The notes: generated from the letters alone by a model not told the origin. A stretch of 53,614 bases of DNA from CALMZY01 sp052033915 (GCA_052033915.1 JBPOJF010000023.1:1-53614); one strand, 5' to 3'. Counted from the first letter of the stretch, positions 24,271-35,938 are shown. Numbers and translations are program-made.

Positions 24271-25314
24271 ATGGAAATGGTCATCACGGTTGAAGAACTC
24301 GCCCGGAAGTTGGGACTCGCGTTTGAAGGCGACGGTTCCTGTCCCATCAAGGGAATCGCCGGGATACGCGATGCCGGTCCCGGCGAGATCGCGTTTGTTG
24401 CCAATCCCCGCTACGCGGCCGACGCGGCTCAGACCCGAGCGTCGGCGGTGATCGTCGCGAAGAACTGGACGCGCCCGTGTCCGGCGGCGTTGATTCGGGC
24501 CGATGATCCCGACAAGGCGTTTGCGCAGGTCGCGGGCCTGTTCGCCCCCCCTCCGGCGGCGCCCGAGCCCGGCGTTCACCCGACGGCGGTGATCGCGAAG
24601 GATGTGAAGCTGGGCGCGGATGTCAGCGTGGGGCCGCACTGCGTGCTGGAGCCGGGCGTAACACTGGGAGATCGCGTGATCCTGGGAGCGGGCTGCTATC
24701 TCGGTCATGGCGTTTCGGTGGGCTCGGATACGCGGTTGTATCCGCATGTCTCCGTCCGGGAATACTGCCGGATCGGCAGCCGTTGCATTTTTCATAACGG
24801 AACGGTAATAGGCAGCGACGGCTTCGGTTACAACGTGGACAAGCAGGGTGTGCGCACCAAGATTCCGCAGATCGGCATCGTGGTCATCGGCGATGACGTG
24901 GAGATCGGCGCCAACGTGACCGTGGACCGCGCGCGCTTTGGCCGGACCCGGATCGGCAACGGGGTCAAGGTGGATAACCTCGTGCAGATCGCTCACAACG
25001 TCACGGTCGGCGACCACGCCGTCATCGTGGCGCAGGTCGGCATCGCGGGCAGTTCGGAGATCGGCGCGCACGCGGTGCTGGCCGGGCAGGCCGGTGTGTC
25101 CGGCCATGTGGCCGTGGGCGAATGGTGCGTTGTGGGCGGACAGGCCGCCGTAACCAAGGACGTCCCGCCCAAGACGTTCGTGTCCGGTTATCCCGCCATG
25201 CCGCACGAAAAGGCGACCCGGCTTCACGCCCACTACATGCGCCTGCCGGATCTGAAGGCGCGCGTCGGCGAACTCGAGAAGCGTCTCGAGGCCCTCGAGC
25301 AGAAGCTGAAGTAG
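24271..25314 (+). CDS. lpxD: UDP-3-O-acylglucosamine N-acyltransferase LpxD
   Basis: Adds the second N-linked acyl chain in lipid A synthesis. 347 residues, normal length. The N-terminal uridine-binding domain (to about 100) includes GIAGIRDAGPGEIAFVANPRY. A left-handed beta-helix of hexapeptide repeats follows (100-310), with FHNGTVIGSDGFGY and VQIAHNV, whose His is the catalytic base. The C terminus is a coiled-coil helix (LEKRLEALEQKLK). Its presence indicates a lipid-A-containing outer membrane. A second ATG six bases downstream is an equally good start. Confidence 0.96.
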   Translation: MEMVITVEELARKLGLAFEGDGSCPIKGIAGIRDAGPGEIAFVANPRYAADAAQTRASAVIVAKNWTRPCPAALIRADDPDKAFAQVAGLFAPPPAAPEPGVHPTAVIAKDVKLGADVSVGPHCVLEPGVTLGDRVILGAGCYLGHGVSVGSDTRLYPHVSVREYCRIGSRCIFHNGTVIGSDGFGYNVDKQGVRTKIPQIGIVVIGDDVEIGANVTVDRARFGRTRIGNGVKVDNLVQIAHNVTVGDHAVIVAQVGIAGSSEIGAHAVLAGQAGVSGHVAVGEWCVVGGQAAVTKDVPPKTFVSGYPAMPHEKATRLHAHYMRLPDLKARVGELEKRLEALEQKLK

Positions 25315-25338
25315 TCCGACGGCCCGGCAGATCGCGTT

Positions 25339-25388
25339 TTTTCCGAACTTGGGAAGATTTTTTCACGGATTGTCCAAGGGTTGGAAAA
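25339..25388. repeat. Paired 19-bp inverted repeats, 31 bp apart, before clpB
   Basis: Two copies of the element seen at 9642-9691: TTTTCC-N7-GGAAGA (25339-25357) and TTGTCC-N7-GGAAAA (25370-25388). Both have the seven-base centre and the 31-bp start-to-start distance. CGTCA follows the second copy at both loci. The right arm of the second copy supplies the -35 of the clpB promoter. Confidence 0.7.
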
Positions 25389-25409
25389 CGTCAGCGTTTT
25401 TCCTATACT
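25381..25409 (+). promoter_or_regulatory. Promoter of clpB
   Basis: TTGGAA (25381-25386), a 17-bp spacer and TATACT (25404-25409): a near-consensus sigma-70 promoter with a predicted 45-base leader to the clpB ATG at 25459. The -35 lies inside an inverted repeat, so a protein bound there would compete with RNA polymerase. I saw no CIRCE element. Confidence 0.7.
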
Positions 25410-25458
25410 TCATGTCCAATCGCATGAGTTTCATTGTAAATCGAAAGGGGCTGGAATC

Positions 25459-28086
<2,628 letters not shown>

Positions 28087-28128
28087 GCGGTGTGCGAAGA
28101 TCGGGTACAGTCGCCTGAAAGGTGATCC

Positions 28129-28203
28129 ATGGAAACCATCGCTTCGGCGGCATTGATCCTGTTTATTTTTTTCATGGTCTATTACATCACTCGCGGGATG
28201 TGA
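28129..28203 (+). CDS. 24-residue single-helix membrane peptide
   Basis: A tiny open frame between clpB and the nuclease-domain gene. AAAGGTGATCC lies immediately before the ATG at 28129, a good ribosome site. The product begins METIASAALILFIFFMVYYI and ends TRGM: one continuous hydrophobic helix with a short positive tail, so a probable N-out, C-in membrane peptide. The TGA at 28201 is seven bases from the next start, suggesting co-translation with 28211. I do not know a family; conservation would decide whether it is real. Confidence 0.55.
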   Translation: METIASAALILFIFFMVYYITRGM

Positions 28204-28210
28204 GCGCATC

Positions 28211-28699
28211 ATGACGAAAGACATACTGGTCAAGGTCAAGGGATTGGTGCCGACACAAACCGGGTGCGGCGTGTTCCTCGGCGACGGGACAAAGGTCATC
28301 GCCATTTTCGTGGATCACAGCGTGGCCGCCGCGATCACGATGTTCCTGCACGGAGTCAAAAAGCCGCGGCCGCTGACGCACGACCTGATTGCCCATATCT
28401 TCGTGGGCCTTGGCGCCACGGCGCAGAAGGTCGTGATCAACGATCTGAAGGACGACACCTTCTTCGCCCGCCTCTACCTGCTTCAGGAAAACGAACTCGG
28501 TAGGAATGTGGTCGAGGTGGACGCGCGACCCAGCGACTCCATCGCGATCGCCCTGCAGCAGAAGTGCCCCATCTACATCGCCCGATCGGTCTGGGATAAG
28601 GCGGATGACGCCACGTGGGCGCTGGAACAGGCCGGCCCGGAGCGCGACGAGGTCTCCGACGAGGACGATCTGTCGTCCGACGACACGCCGACGTCGTAA
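28211..28699 (+). CDS. Bifunctional nuclease (BFN, DUF151) family protein
   Basis: 162 residues. The BFN/DUF151 core is clear: LVPTQTGCGVFLGDGTKVIAIFVDHSVAAAI at the start, RPLTHDLIAHIFVGLGA, VVINDLKDDTFFARLYLLQ, and DARPSDSIAIALQQKCPIYIA. DUF151 domains were first described in a plant protein with DNase and RNase activity; in bacteria the role is mostly unknown. The C-terminal 35 residues are acidic (Asp/Glu/Ser) and probably disordered. No strong ribosome site, which fits coupling to the preceding 24-codon frame. It converges with the GH81 gene, whose stop lies 28 bases away. Confidence 0.88.
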   Translation: MTKDILVKVKGLVPTQTGCGVFLGDGTKVIAIFVDHSVAAAITMFLHGVKKPRPLTHDLIAHIFVGLGATAQKVVINDLKDDTFFARLYLLQENELGRNVVEVDARPSDSIAIALQQKCPIYIARSVWDKADDATWALEQAGPERDEVSDEDDLSSDDTPTS

Positions 28700-28726
28700 C
28701 CCGGCGTGCCGACGGTTCCGCGCCGC

Positions 28727-31700
28727 CTACTTCGCGATGAGCCTGAGGAATCCGTTCGTCCAGGCCGGAAGGGGTATCGACCGAACGATGACGCCCGTAC
28801 CCGTGGCGTTCACCAGCAGATTCGAGGCGTTCACGCCGGCCTGCGCCGAGGCGAGGGAGGGATAGGCCCTGATGTCGTAAGACCGGCCGGCGATCCCGTT
28901 CCAGGCCATGCTCAAGGTCGTCGCCCCTTCGGGCGCGAGAAGGGTTGAGGCAAAATAGGAGGTCGGATCGTTCGGGTCTGTTCCCGTGAAGATCTCATCG
29001 TGATCGTTCTGCCCGTCCTCGTCGGTATCCGCGCGGAAGAGTTCCGTGCCGAGCGCCATTTCCGTCGCATTGTCGAGGCCGTCCTGATCTTCATCCCCAT
29101 CCGAGGCAAATGCCGTGGAGCGCTGGTTGCGGAGGAGCACGTGCCCGAGCGGCGCGTCATCCGAACATCGGAAGACCCGCGCGGTCAGGGGGCCGCCGGT
29201 GAAATTGAAGCCGATGAAGTTCGTCGTGCCGCCGTACGTCATTGCGACCATTGCCGGATTGTCGCTGTAAACGTTCGTGTTGACCTCCCCGAGCGTGTTC
29301 ATCGCGTGGATCCAGTAGTAGAGATTGGCCTTTGTATTTCCGTTGTCCACCGGCGTTTCGCTGGTGTATTCCGCGAGCACGGCGGAGGGTTCAAAGAAAC
29401 AACGGTACATCCAGTGGATATCCTTCCAGCCGTCCGGGACACCCTCCCAATTGCTCCCTTTGAAGTAATCGTAGTCGATGATCCGGTACGGCTTGAAGTA
29501 GCCTTGGTAGGTCATGTGCGGCCCGGTGGTGATGTACTGGATGCCCCATGCCTTGTACATCTCCGTTCCGAACCAGGTCAGCGGGTCCATCCTGCCGCCG
29601 AACAGCCGGCAGATCATGGTGGGCGTGTACCCCTCGGGATGAATCATCTGGTCGGTGTCGTACCAGTAGCGCCGGATCGCCTCGGCTTCCGTGGCGTATC
29701 CAATCGCGCCCATGTTCAGGAACTCCTCCTGCCCGGAAGCGAGGCCCCAGAGGAACATTCCGGCCCACGCATTCATGGCTTCGCTCGTGGATTCCTGGTC
29801 CGGCCCATCGGGACCGGTCATGTTCTTTTCCCCCGCGTACAGCAATTCGCTTGCCGATCCGGACACCGGGATGCCTCCCAGACCGGTGGCCCAGCAGTGT
29901 CCTTCCCAGGGGTCGAAACAGCGCAGCCACGGCAGGGGATGCAGGCCCGAGACGTCTTTTGACGGGTTGTTGTACTCGCGGATGACCTTGTTGACGACGG
30001 CTCCATAGGAGGCGACGAACGACGGCCGGTACAGTCCGAGAATCGCCGCGGAGTACGCCAACATGCCGTAATGGAAGTGGTGGTCGGTAAGGTACTGCAC
30101 TGAACCGTAGGATTCCTGGAAGCCCAGCAGGGCTCCCCATGTCGCGTTGTACGCGAAGAAATGGGCGGTCTCGTTCGGCGTGTAGGTGAACATGTCCGTC
30201 AAGGCGTTCTCAAGATGGTCCAGCAGTTCGTCACGCTTGGCCACGAGCCCGGCGGCGTCGAGCGCCGGGATGACGCGCGCCACGCGCTCGATGTCTTTGC
30301 TGTGCCAGTATGTGTCGGACTTCGCGGTGTCGATGCCGCTGATCTGTTCCGCCAGCGTGGCAAAGACGACCTTGGACCACGTGGCATCTCTCGGTTCGGG
30401 GAATTGAGGGACGATGCCGTGGAACCGGATCCGCGTCGTGAACTCATTGCCCTCCCTCAACTTCAACGCGCCGAGCAGAGTGGCGTACTGGATGCCGGGC
30501 GCCGTGGCGTCGGTGGAGTTCATCCAGTGATGCGGCAACAGGCCGGACAGGGTTTCCGTCTCCGTGCCCTGCATGACGCGCGTCTGCGCCCTGTGCGTGG
30601 CAACGACCATGGAGTTGGTGCGCTGGAACGAGAAATCCACGACCGTATTCGTCACGAACGCGAAGGCATGGTTCTTCAGGATGTCGAGCTCGGAGGAGGA
30701 ATAGCTCGTGCTGCGCGAGGTCAGCACGGCCGCCGACATGTAGCCGGAGCCCGGCGGAAGGGACGCCACGATCTGCGTCGAGTTGGCGGTGTTCCATGTC
30801 GTGCCCGACGGGGCGAAGAGGGCGAAGTGGCTGATGAAACCGGTCGAGACGCGCACGAGAAGCAGGGAGACATTCGTATTGACCGATTCGACCGTGTAGG
30901 CGGAGGGGAATCGGATGATCGGAGAGCAGTTGTTGAACTCCATGTAGGCGTAGGGCGATCCGTGGACCAGCGTGGCCGTGATATGACTGGCGTCGTTCCC
31001 AATGCGTACCCGAACGGACGAATCGCCGTAGCCGTCCACCCGGGATTCGCCGGCCGGCCGGGCCGGGAAGGAACCGCCGACGGCGCTGATCTCCATCTGC
31101 TTGGTGAACAGGGCGTTGATCTTCTCTGAGTTCGGCGTGGTGACCGTGGGGTAGCAGAACTCCAGCGCCCAGCCCTTGGCGTAGAAGCACAGCGGGCGCG
31201 CCGCCAGCAGGCCGCTGCATCGGACGTGGAGAATGGAACTCCACCAGTCGCTCGTCGGCAGGGGCGGTGTGACGTTGGTCGTGGCGTATACGACGGTCGG
31301 CGGCGTCGCGAAGCCGGCGGGGATGGAGGCGGCATAGGAGCCCAGTTGAGGGGCGCTCCCGGAGAGGGTTGTGGCCCAGGCGGACGGCGAGTATTCGGAG
31401 CGCAGGCCGACGGAATCGATCGCGCGGACAGCGAATTCGTAAGTCGTCGTCGGCGCCAGCCCGAAGGCGTCGTAGTGGGTCGCGGGCGTGGTGTCGATCA
31501 GCGAGCCGTTTCGGAAGATCTCGTAGGCCGCCACGGTCCCGTCATCGGTGGAGGGCGACCAGGAAAGATGGATCTGGTTCGGGCCGATCGCGGCGGCGCT
31601 GAGCGTTGCAGGCGCTGTCGGCGGTGTGATGTCCGTCGGCATGGAAATCAGCACGGCGTCCGACATGGCGGAGAGGTTGCCCGCGTTGTCGTACGCCTGC

Positions 31701-33022
31701 ACGGCGAAGCTGTGATTGCTGCCCGGGATGCCGCTCGCGATCATGTTGGTCCGCGTTGTGGAGCCGACGTACTGCCCGTCGCGTTGCACGTGGTACCCGG
31801 CGACCGCCACGTTGTCGGTCGAGGCGTTCCAGGTCAGCGAGGCCGTGGTGGGTCCCGTTGCGGTTCCGTTGAGCTGGGCGGGTTTCGACGGCGGTGCCGT
31901 GTCCGTCAGGGTGATGATGTCTCTCGATTCGGATTCAGTCGAAAGATTCCCGAATCCATCTATGGCGCGAACGTAGAAGCTGTACTTGGTGTCCTGGGTC
32001 AGCCCGATGGCGTTGTAGGTCGTGGTGGTCGACTCGCCGATCTCGACGTCATTCCGGTAGATGCGGTATCCGACGACGGCCACGTTGTCGGTTGAGGCCG
32101 TCCAGTTCAGGTCGATCCGGGAAGGCGAGACCGCCGATCCGTCGAGCCCGGAGGGGGGCGACGGCGGCACGTGGTCGATGACGGCGTTGTGCTGGAATGC
32201 GTACGTGGCCGATGTGGACGCGGCGGGGCAACGGTAGATGAACCGGTAGGAAACCGAGGCGCGGTTGGTCAGCGGCGTCAGGGTCGCACGCCAGTAGGCG
32301 TCGGTGGAGACCATGGACACGGCGGACGTGGCGCCGCTGTTGATCTGGTACTGCATGGTGACGCTGGAACACGGTCCCGCGTTTGTCGGAAAGTGAGGTT
32401 TGAAAACGAAGAGGGCCGCGTTGCTCGCCACGGATTCGGCGCTGTGTGTGTGGAAGAACTCGGTGGGACGCGCGGACAGGCGGATGTTGTCGATCGTGAT
32501 CGAATCCTGGTCGGGCGTGGGATAGCGGAACCCGAGCGCCATGGCGAACGCGCGGCTTTTTATGAAGCCCTGAAAGTCCTCGATGGGAATGTTGAAAGTC
32601 CGGACCTGGTTGGTAATCGCGCCGTAGTCGCTGATCCGTACCTGCGGTTTCCGCGTCTTGTCGGCCAGGTCTTTGTAGTGAAACTCCACCTTGAAATCCT
32701 CGCCGCCCTCGACGCCGCTGATGTCCATGCACATGTAGTTGTAGGCGGACACATCCACGGTGTTCCAACTCCAGGAGAGCGCCTGCCACCAGGCAATGTC
32801 GCTGTGGCCGTCCGGCTGGTCATACGTTAGATCCAGCCAGCCGTTCTTCTCGGAGATATACAGGAAGGGCGCCGTCCCTTGTCCGGCCGTGCCGACGACG
32901 CCGGCATCGAGGTTGCCGTTGGCAAAATCGTCGATCAGGAAATCAGCGCCAAGGCTGTCGGTCTGTGTGGATAATACCGCAATCGGCACAAGGAGCAGGT
33001 AGCGGATCAGAATGCTGCGCAT
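28727..33022 (-). CDS. Exported GH81 endo-beta-1,3-glucanase with three fibronectin-III domains
   Basis: 1431 residues. Signal peptide (MRSILIRYLLLVPIAVLS; cleaved near SLGA). Residues about 25-185 are a CBM-like sandwich (DFLIDDFANGNLDAG ... ITIDNIRLS). Three fibronectin-III domains lie at about 283-372, 375-462 and 465-552, each with the SxxLxWxxSTDxxxVxGYxVxRxG pattern. The GH81 catalytic domain follows (about 588-1300): LPTSDWWSS, DHHFHYGMLAYSAAILG, and WEGHCWATGL followed by QESTSEAMNAW with the catalytic glutamates. Near 1308-1357 are calcium-binding thrombospondin-3-type repeats (DGDEDQDGLDN, DTDEDGQNDHDE). The tail SGR/AGRSYDIRAY ... FLRLIAK resembles that of the CAP protein. Substrate by family: laminarin, callose or curdlan. 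Start: ATG at 33022 after AGGGGGC. Confidence 0.93.
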   Translation of the reverse strand: MRSILIRYLLLVPIAVLSTQTDSLGADFLIDDFANGNLDAGVVGTAGQGTAPFLYISEKNGWLDLTYDQPDGHSDIAWWQALSWSWNTVDVSAYNYMCMDISGVEGGEDFKVEFHYKDLADKTRKPQVRISDYGAITNQVRTFNIPIEDFQGFIKSRAFAMALGFRYPTPDQDSITIDNIRLSARPTEFFHTHSAESVASNAALFVFKPHFPTNAGPCSSVTMQYQINSGATSAVSMVSTDAYWRATLTPLTNRASVSYRFIYRCPAASTSATYAFQHNAVIDHVPPSPPSGLDGSAVSPSRIDLNWTASTDNVAVVGYRIYRNDVEIGESTTTTYNAIGLTQDTKYSFYVRAIDGFGNLSTESESRDIITLTDTAPPSKPAQLNGTATGPTTASLTWNASTDNVAVAGYHVQRDGQYVGSTTRTNMIASGIPGSNHSFAVQAYDNAGNLSAMSDAVLISMPTDITPPTAPATLSAAAIGPNQIHLSWSPSTDDGTVAAYEIFRNGSLIDTTPATHYDAFGLAPTTTYEFAVRAIDSVGLRSEYSPSAWATTLSGSAPQLGSYAASIPAGFATPPTVVYATTNVTPPLPTSDWWSSILHVRCSGLLAARPLCFYAKGWALEFCYPTVTTPNSEKINALFTKQMEISAVGGSFPARPAGESRVDGYGDSSVRVRIGNDASHITATLVHGSPYAYMEFNNCSPIIRFPSAYTVESVNTNVSLLLVRVSTGFISHFALFAPSGTTWNTANSTQIVASLPPGSGYMSAAVLTSRSTSYSSSELDILKNHAFAFVTNTVVDFSFQRTNSMVVATHRAQTRVMQGTETETLSGLLPHHWMNSTDATAPGIQYATLLGALKLREGNEFTTRIRFHGIVPQFPEPRDATWSKVVFATLAEQISGIDTAKSDTYWHSKDIERVARVIPALDAAGLVAKRDELLDHLENALTDMFTYTPNETAHFFAYNATWGALLGFQESYGSVQYLTDHHFHYGMLAYSAAILGLYRPSFVASYGAVVNKVIREYNNPSKDVSGLHPLPWLRCFDPWEGHCWATGLGGIPVSGSASELLYAGEKNMTGPDGPDQESTSEAMNAWAGMFLWGLASGQEEFLNMGAIGYATEAEAIRRYWYDTDQMIHPEGYTPTMICRLFGGRMDPLTWFGTEMYKAWGIQYITTGPHMTYQGYFKPYRIIDYDYFKGSNWEGVPDGWKDIHWMYRCFFEPSAVLAEYTSETPVDNGNTKANLYYWIHAMNTLGEVNTNVYSDNPAMVAMTYGGTTNFIGFNFTGGPLTARVFRCSDDAPLGHVLLRNQRSTAFASDGDEDQDGLDNATEMALGTELFRADTDEDGQNDHDEIFTGTDPNDPTSYFASTLLAPEGATTLSMAWNGIAGRSYDIRAYPSLASAQAGVNASNLLVNATGTGVIVRSIPLPAWTNGFLRLIAK

Positions 33023-33060
33023 CGGACGCCCCCTTTTGAGAGTTGTCATACTGACGCATT

Positions 33061-33089
33061 ATTATACCGCATGAGGCGCATTCGGTTGA
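33061..33089 (-). promoter_or_regulatory. Promoter of the GH81 gene
   Basis: A perfect -10 TATAAT on the minus strand (plus-strand 33061-33066), 38 bases before the ATG at 33022. A 17-bp spacing gives only a poor -35 (TCAACC, 33084-33089), so an activator may be needed. Inferred. Confidence 0.45.
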
Positions 33090-33147
33090 GTGACCTCCGC
33101 TCTTTTCTCTCGCATCATCCGGGCCCCGGGGGCTAATATCGCCGCCC

Positions 33148-34119
33148 ATGAGAATATTCCTCACAGGCGGCGCCGGATACATCGGCAGCGTGACGTCGGA
33201 GATGCTGCTGGATGCCGGCCACGAGGTGATTGTTTTCGACAACCTCGAGCGCGGTCACCTGGAGGCCGTGGACAAGCGCGCGCGGTTTATCAAGGGTGAC
33301 CTGCGGAATCGGGAGGAGGTTTTCGCCGCGATGAGGGGCGCGAAGCCCGACGCGGTCATTCACTTTGCCGCCTACGCGCTGGTCGGGGAGTCCATGGAAT
33401 TCCCGATGCGCTACTTCCGCAACAACGTCGGCGGGGGCGTCCACCTCGTCGAGGCGATGATCGAGAACGGCGTGAAGAAAATCATCTTCTCCTCCACCTG
33501 CGCAACGTACGGCCAGCCGGACACGATGCCGATGACCGAAGACATTCCCCAGCGGCCGACGAACCCGTACGGCGAGTCGAAGCTGATGCTGGAGCGGATC
33601 ATGCTGTGGGAGCACGAGCGGCGCGGCCTGAAGCCGGTGTTCCTGCGCTACTTCAACGCGTGCGGCGCCACGGAGAAATTTGGCGAGGACCACGATCCGG
33701 AGACGCACATCATTCCCAACGTGCTGGCGGTGGCGCTCGGCAAGAAGGACCAGGTCAGCGTTTTCGGTGACGACTATCCGACACCCGACGGCACGTGCAT
33801 CCGGGATTACATCCATATCATGGATCTTGCGCAGGCGCATATCCTTGCCCTGGCGTGCGACCATGTCGGCGCGTTCAACCTCGGAACCGGCGACGGGATG
33901 TCGGTGAAACAGGTGGTGGACACGGCGAGGAAGGTCACGGGCCACCCGATCCCGGTGCGGGTTTCCGCGCGGCGGCCGGGCGATCCGGCGCGGCTTGTGG
34001 CCGGCGCCGACAAGGCGAAGTCCGTCCTGGGATGGAAACCGAAATACGGCGATCTGCGGACCATCATTCAGCACGCCTGGAACTGGCACAAGGCCCACCC
34101 GAACGGCTATTCAAAATGA
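33148..34119 (+). CDS. galE: UDP-glucose 4-epimerase
   Basis: Interconverts UDP-glucose and UDP-galactose for polysaccharide and LPS synthesis. 323 residues; extended SDR fold with the NAD motif TGGAGYIGS (6-14), GDLRN, HFAAYALVGES, SSTCATYG, catalytic Tyr141 and Lys145 (NPYGESK), LRYFNACGA and GDDYPTPDGTCIRDYIHIMDLAQAH, the last strongly typical of GalE. It diverges from the GH81 gene and its TGA overlaps the cinA ATG. Sugar specificity beyond glucose/galactose cannot be read from sequence. Confidence 0.94.
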   Translation: MRIFLTGGAGYIGSVTSEMLLDAGHEVIVFDNLERGHLEAVDKRARFIKGDLRNREEVFAAMRGAKPDAVIHFAAYALVGESMEFPMRYFRNNVGGGVHLVEAMIENGVKKIIFSSTCATYGQPDTMPMTEDIPQRPTNPYGESKLMLERIMLWEHERRGLKPVFLRYFNACGATEKFGEDHDPETHIIPNVLAVALGKKDQVSVFGDDYPTPDGTCIRDYIHIMDLAQAHILALACDHVGAFNLGTGDGMSVKQVVDTARKVTGHPIPVRVSARRPGDPARLVAGADKAKSVLGWKPKYGDLRTIIQHAWNWHKAHPNGYSK

Positions 34120-35363
34120 GGCGGGAAGTCGAACTCGTCACGACGGGCACCGAGCTTCTGATCGGCCGCACCGTGAACCGCCATCCGCTTATTCTCGGGG
34201 AACAACTCGGAACCGTCGGCCTTCATCTCGTGCGCGACACCACCGTGCGCGATGATGCCGTCTCCATTCGTGAAGCCGTCCAATCGGCTCTTGAACGGGT
34301 TGACATCGTTTTTGTGACGGGAGGTCTTGGGCCGACCAGCGACGACATCACGCGCGACGTTCTGGCGGATATTCTGGACAGGAAGATCGTGACGGATCAG
34401 CAGGCGTTGGACGCGATGATCGCTCGCTATCAGAAGCTCGGGCGTGTGGTCACCGAGCAGGCGCGTCGGCAGGCGCGGGTGCTGGAAGGCGCTGCGGTCC
34501 TGTCTAACCCGGTCGGCATGGTGCCGGGCGAACGAATCGATCTCGAAGGCAAAGTCCTTTTTCTCCTGCCGGGCCCGCCGCGCGAGTTCGCGGCGATCCT
34601 GGAACAGCACGTCCTGCCCTGGTTCCGTGCGGGAGTGGGGGGGGCGGCGGTTGCGGAGAAGCTGTTTCTCCTCTGCGGGGTTGGCGAATCCGATGTCGCG
34701 AATTGGCTGGAGAAGGCCGGGTTCAATCCGCCGGGGGTGGACATTGCGTATTGCGCGGCTCTGGGGCGGATTGAAGTCCGTCTCACTTCGCTTGCCGGCG
34801 ACATGGCGGAGGTCGAGCATGCCGCGGCGGTGGCCCGCCGCCTGCTGGGGGATTGCGTGTTCTGCGAAGAGCGCGCCGAGATGGAGGATATCGTGGGCCG
34901 GCTGCTTCGGCAGCAGAAGGCGACGCTGGCGACCGCCGAGTCCTGCACGGGCGGGCTGATCGGACATCGCATCACGTCCGTCAGCGGCAGTTCGGCGTAC
35001 TACCTCGGCGGCGTTATCGCGTACTCCAACGAAGCGAAGATTCGCGAGTTGGGTGTGGATGCAGATGTTCTGAAACAACACGGGCCCGTGAGCGAAGAGA
35101 TCGCGCGGCAGATGGCCGACGGCGCGCGCGCGCGCCTTGGCGCCGACTACGGCCTGAGTGTCACGGGCATTGCCGGGCCGACCGGCGGGACGCCGGACCG
35201 GCCTGTGGGCCTGGTGTACATGGCGGTTGCGGACAGGACCCGGTCGTGGGCGCGTCGGTATATCTGGTCCGGCGAACGGGATGTCGTCAAAACGTGGAGC
35301 AGCCAGATGGCGCTCGATCTTCTGCGCCGCCGGCTCCAGGGGTTCCTGAAGGATGAATCCTGA
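34116..35363 (+). CDS. cinA: CinA family protein (nicotinamide-nucleotide amidase)
   Basis: 415 residues with both CinA domains. The N-terminal MoaB/MoCF-like domain has TTGTELLIGRTVNRH, FVTGGLGPTSDDITRD and NPVGMVPG; in other CinA proteins it is a pyrophosphatase on ADP-ribose or damaged NAD. The C-terminal PncC domain (about 258-415) has ATAESCTGGLIGHRITSVSGSS and VTGIAGPTGG and deamidates nicotinamide mononucleotide in NAD salvage. The ATG at 34116 overlaps the galE stop (ATGA). In several bacteria cinA lies just before recA, as here with thpR between. Confidence 0.95.
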   Translation: MRREVELVTTGTELLIGRTVNRHPLILGEQLGTVGLHLVRDTTVRDDAVSIREAVQSALERVDIVFVTGGLGPTSDDITRDVLADILDRKIVTDQQALDAMIARYQKLGRVVTEQARRQARVLEGAAVLSNPVGMVPGERIDLEGKVLFLLPGPPREFAAILEQHVLPWFRAGVGGAAVAEKLFLLCGVGESDVANWLEKAGFNPPGVDIAYCAALGRIEVRLTSLAGDMAEVEHAAAVARRLLGDCVFCEERAEMEDIVGRLLRQQKATLATAESCTGGLIGHRITSVSGSSAYYLGGVIAYSNEAKIRELGVDADVLKQHGPVSEEIARQMADGARARLGADYGLSVTGIAGPTGGTPDRPVGLVYMAVADRTRSWARRYIWSGERDVVKTWSSQMALDLLRRRLQGFLKDES

Positions 35364-35937
35364 CGATGTCATCCGGGCATTCGTCGCGATCGAGATCGGC
35401 GACGGCGTCCGCGAGGCGCTGAAGGCCCTCCAGCAGGATCTGAAGAAGGCCGGCGCGCGGGTCGGCTGGGTCGCCCCGGAGAACATTCACCTGACACTCG
35501 TCTTTCTCGGCGACGTGTTCCGCTCGCAGATCGAGCCGCTTGCGAAAAGCCTGGACGAGGCGGCGGCCCGGACGGCCTCTTTTCGTTACGACGTGGCCGG
35601 TTCAGGCTTTTTCGGCTCTCCGCGCGCCCCCCGGGTTCTATGGGCCGGAGTGAAAGATCCGGGCAACGCGGTCACGGGCCTCCAGGCCCGCGTGGAAACC
35701 GCCGTTCGCGGGCTCGGCGTGAAAATCGAAGAACGGGATTTCCTCCCGCACCTGACGCTCGGCCGCGTACGCGCGCGGGACCGGGCGGATGAATTGACTT
35801 CGCGGCTGGCCTCGGCTACAAACGCAACCTACGGATCGGTTGATGTTCACCGTTTGCTGTTGATGCAAAGCCGCCTGGAGCCCCAGGGCGTCCGATACGC
35901 GGTTTTGCACGAATCTGCACTAAAAGGAGCAACATAG
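35353..35937 (+). CDS. thpR: RNA 2',3'-cyclic phosphodiesterase
   Basis: 194 residues of the 2H phosphoesterase (LigT) family. Two HxT(L) signatures are present: HLTL at His46 and HLTL at His133, spaced as required for the active site. RAFVAIEI opens the protein as in most ThpR proteins. Family members open 2',3'-cyclic phosphates on RNA and can ligate 2'-5' in vitro. It overlaps cinA by 11 bases and ends one base before recA, so cinA-thpR-recA is one translationally packed unit. Confidence 0.92.
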   Translation: MNPDDVIRAFVAIEIGDGVREALKALQQDLKKAGARVGWVAPENIHLTLVFLGDVFRSQIEPLAKSLDEAAARTASFRYDVAGSGFFGSPRAPRVLWAGVKDPGNAVTGLQARVETAVRGLGVKIEERDFLPHLTLGRVRARDRADELTSRLASATNATYGSVDVHRLLLMQSRLEPQGVRYAVLHESALKGAT

Positions 35938-35938
35938 A

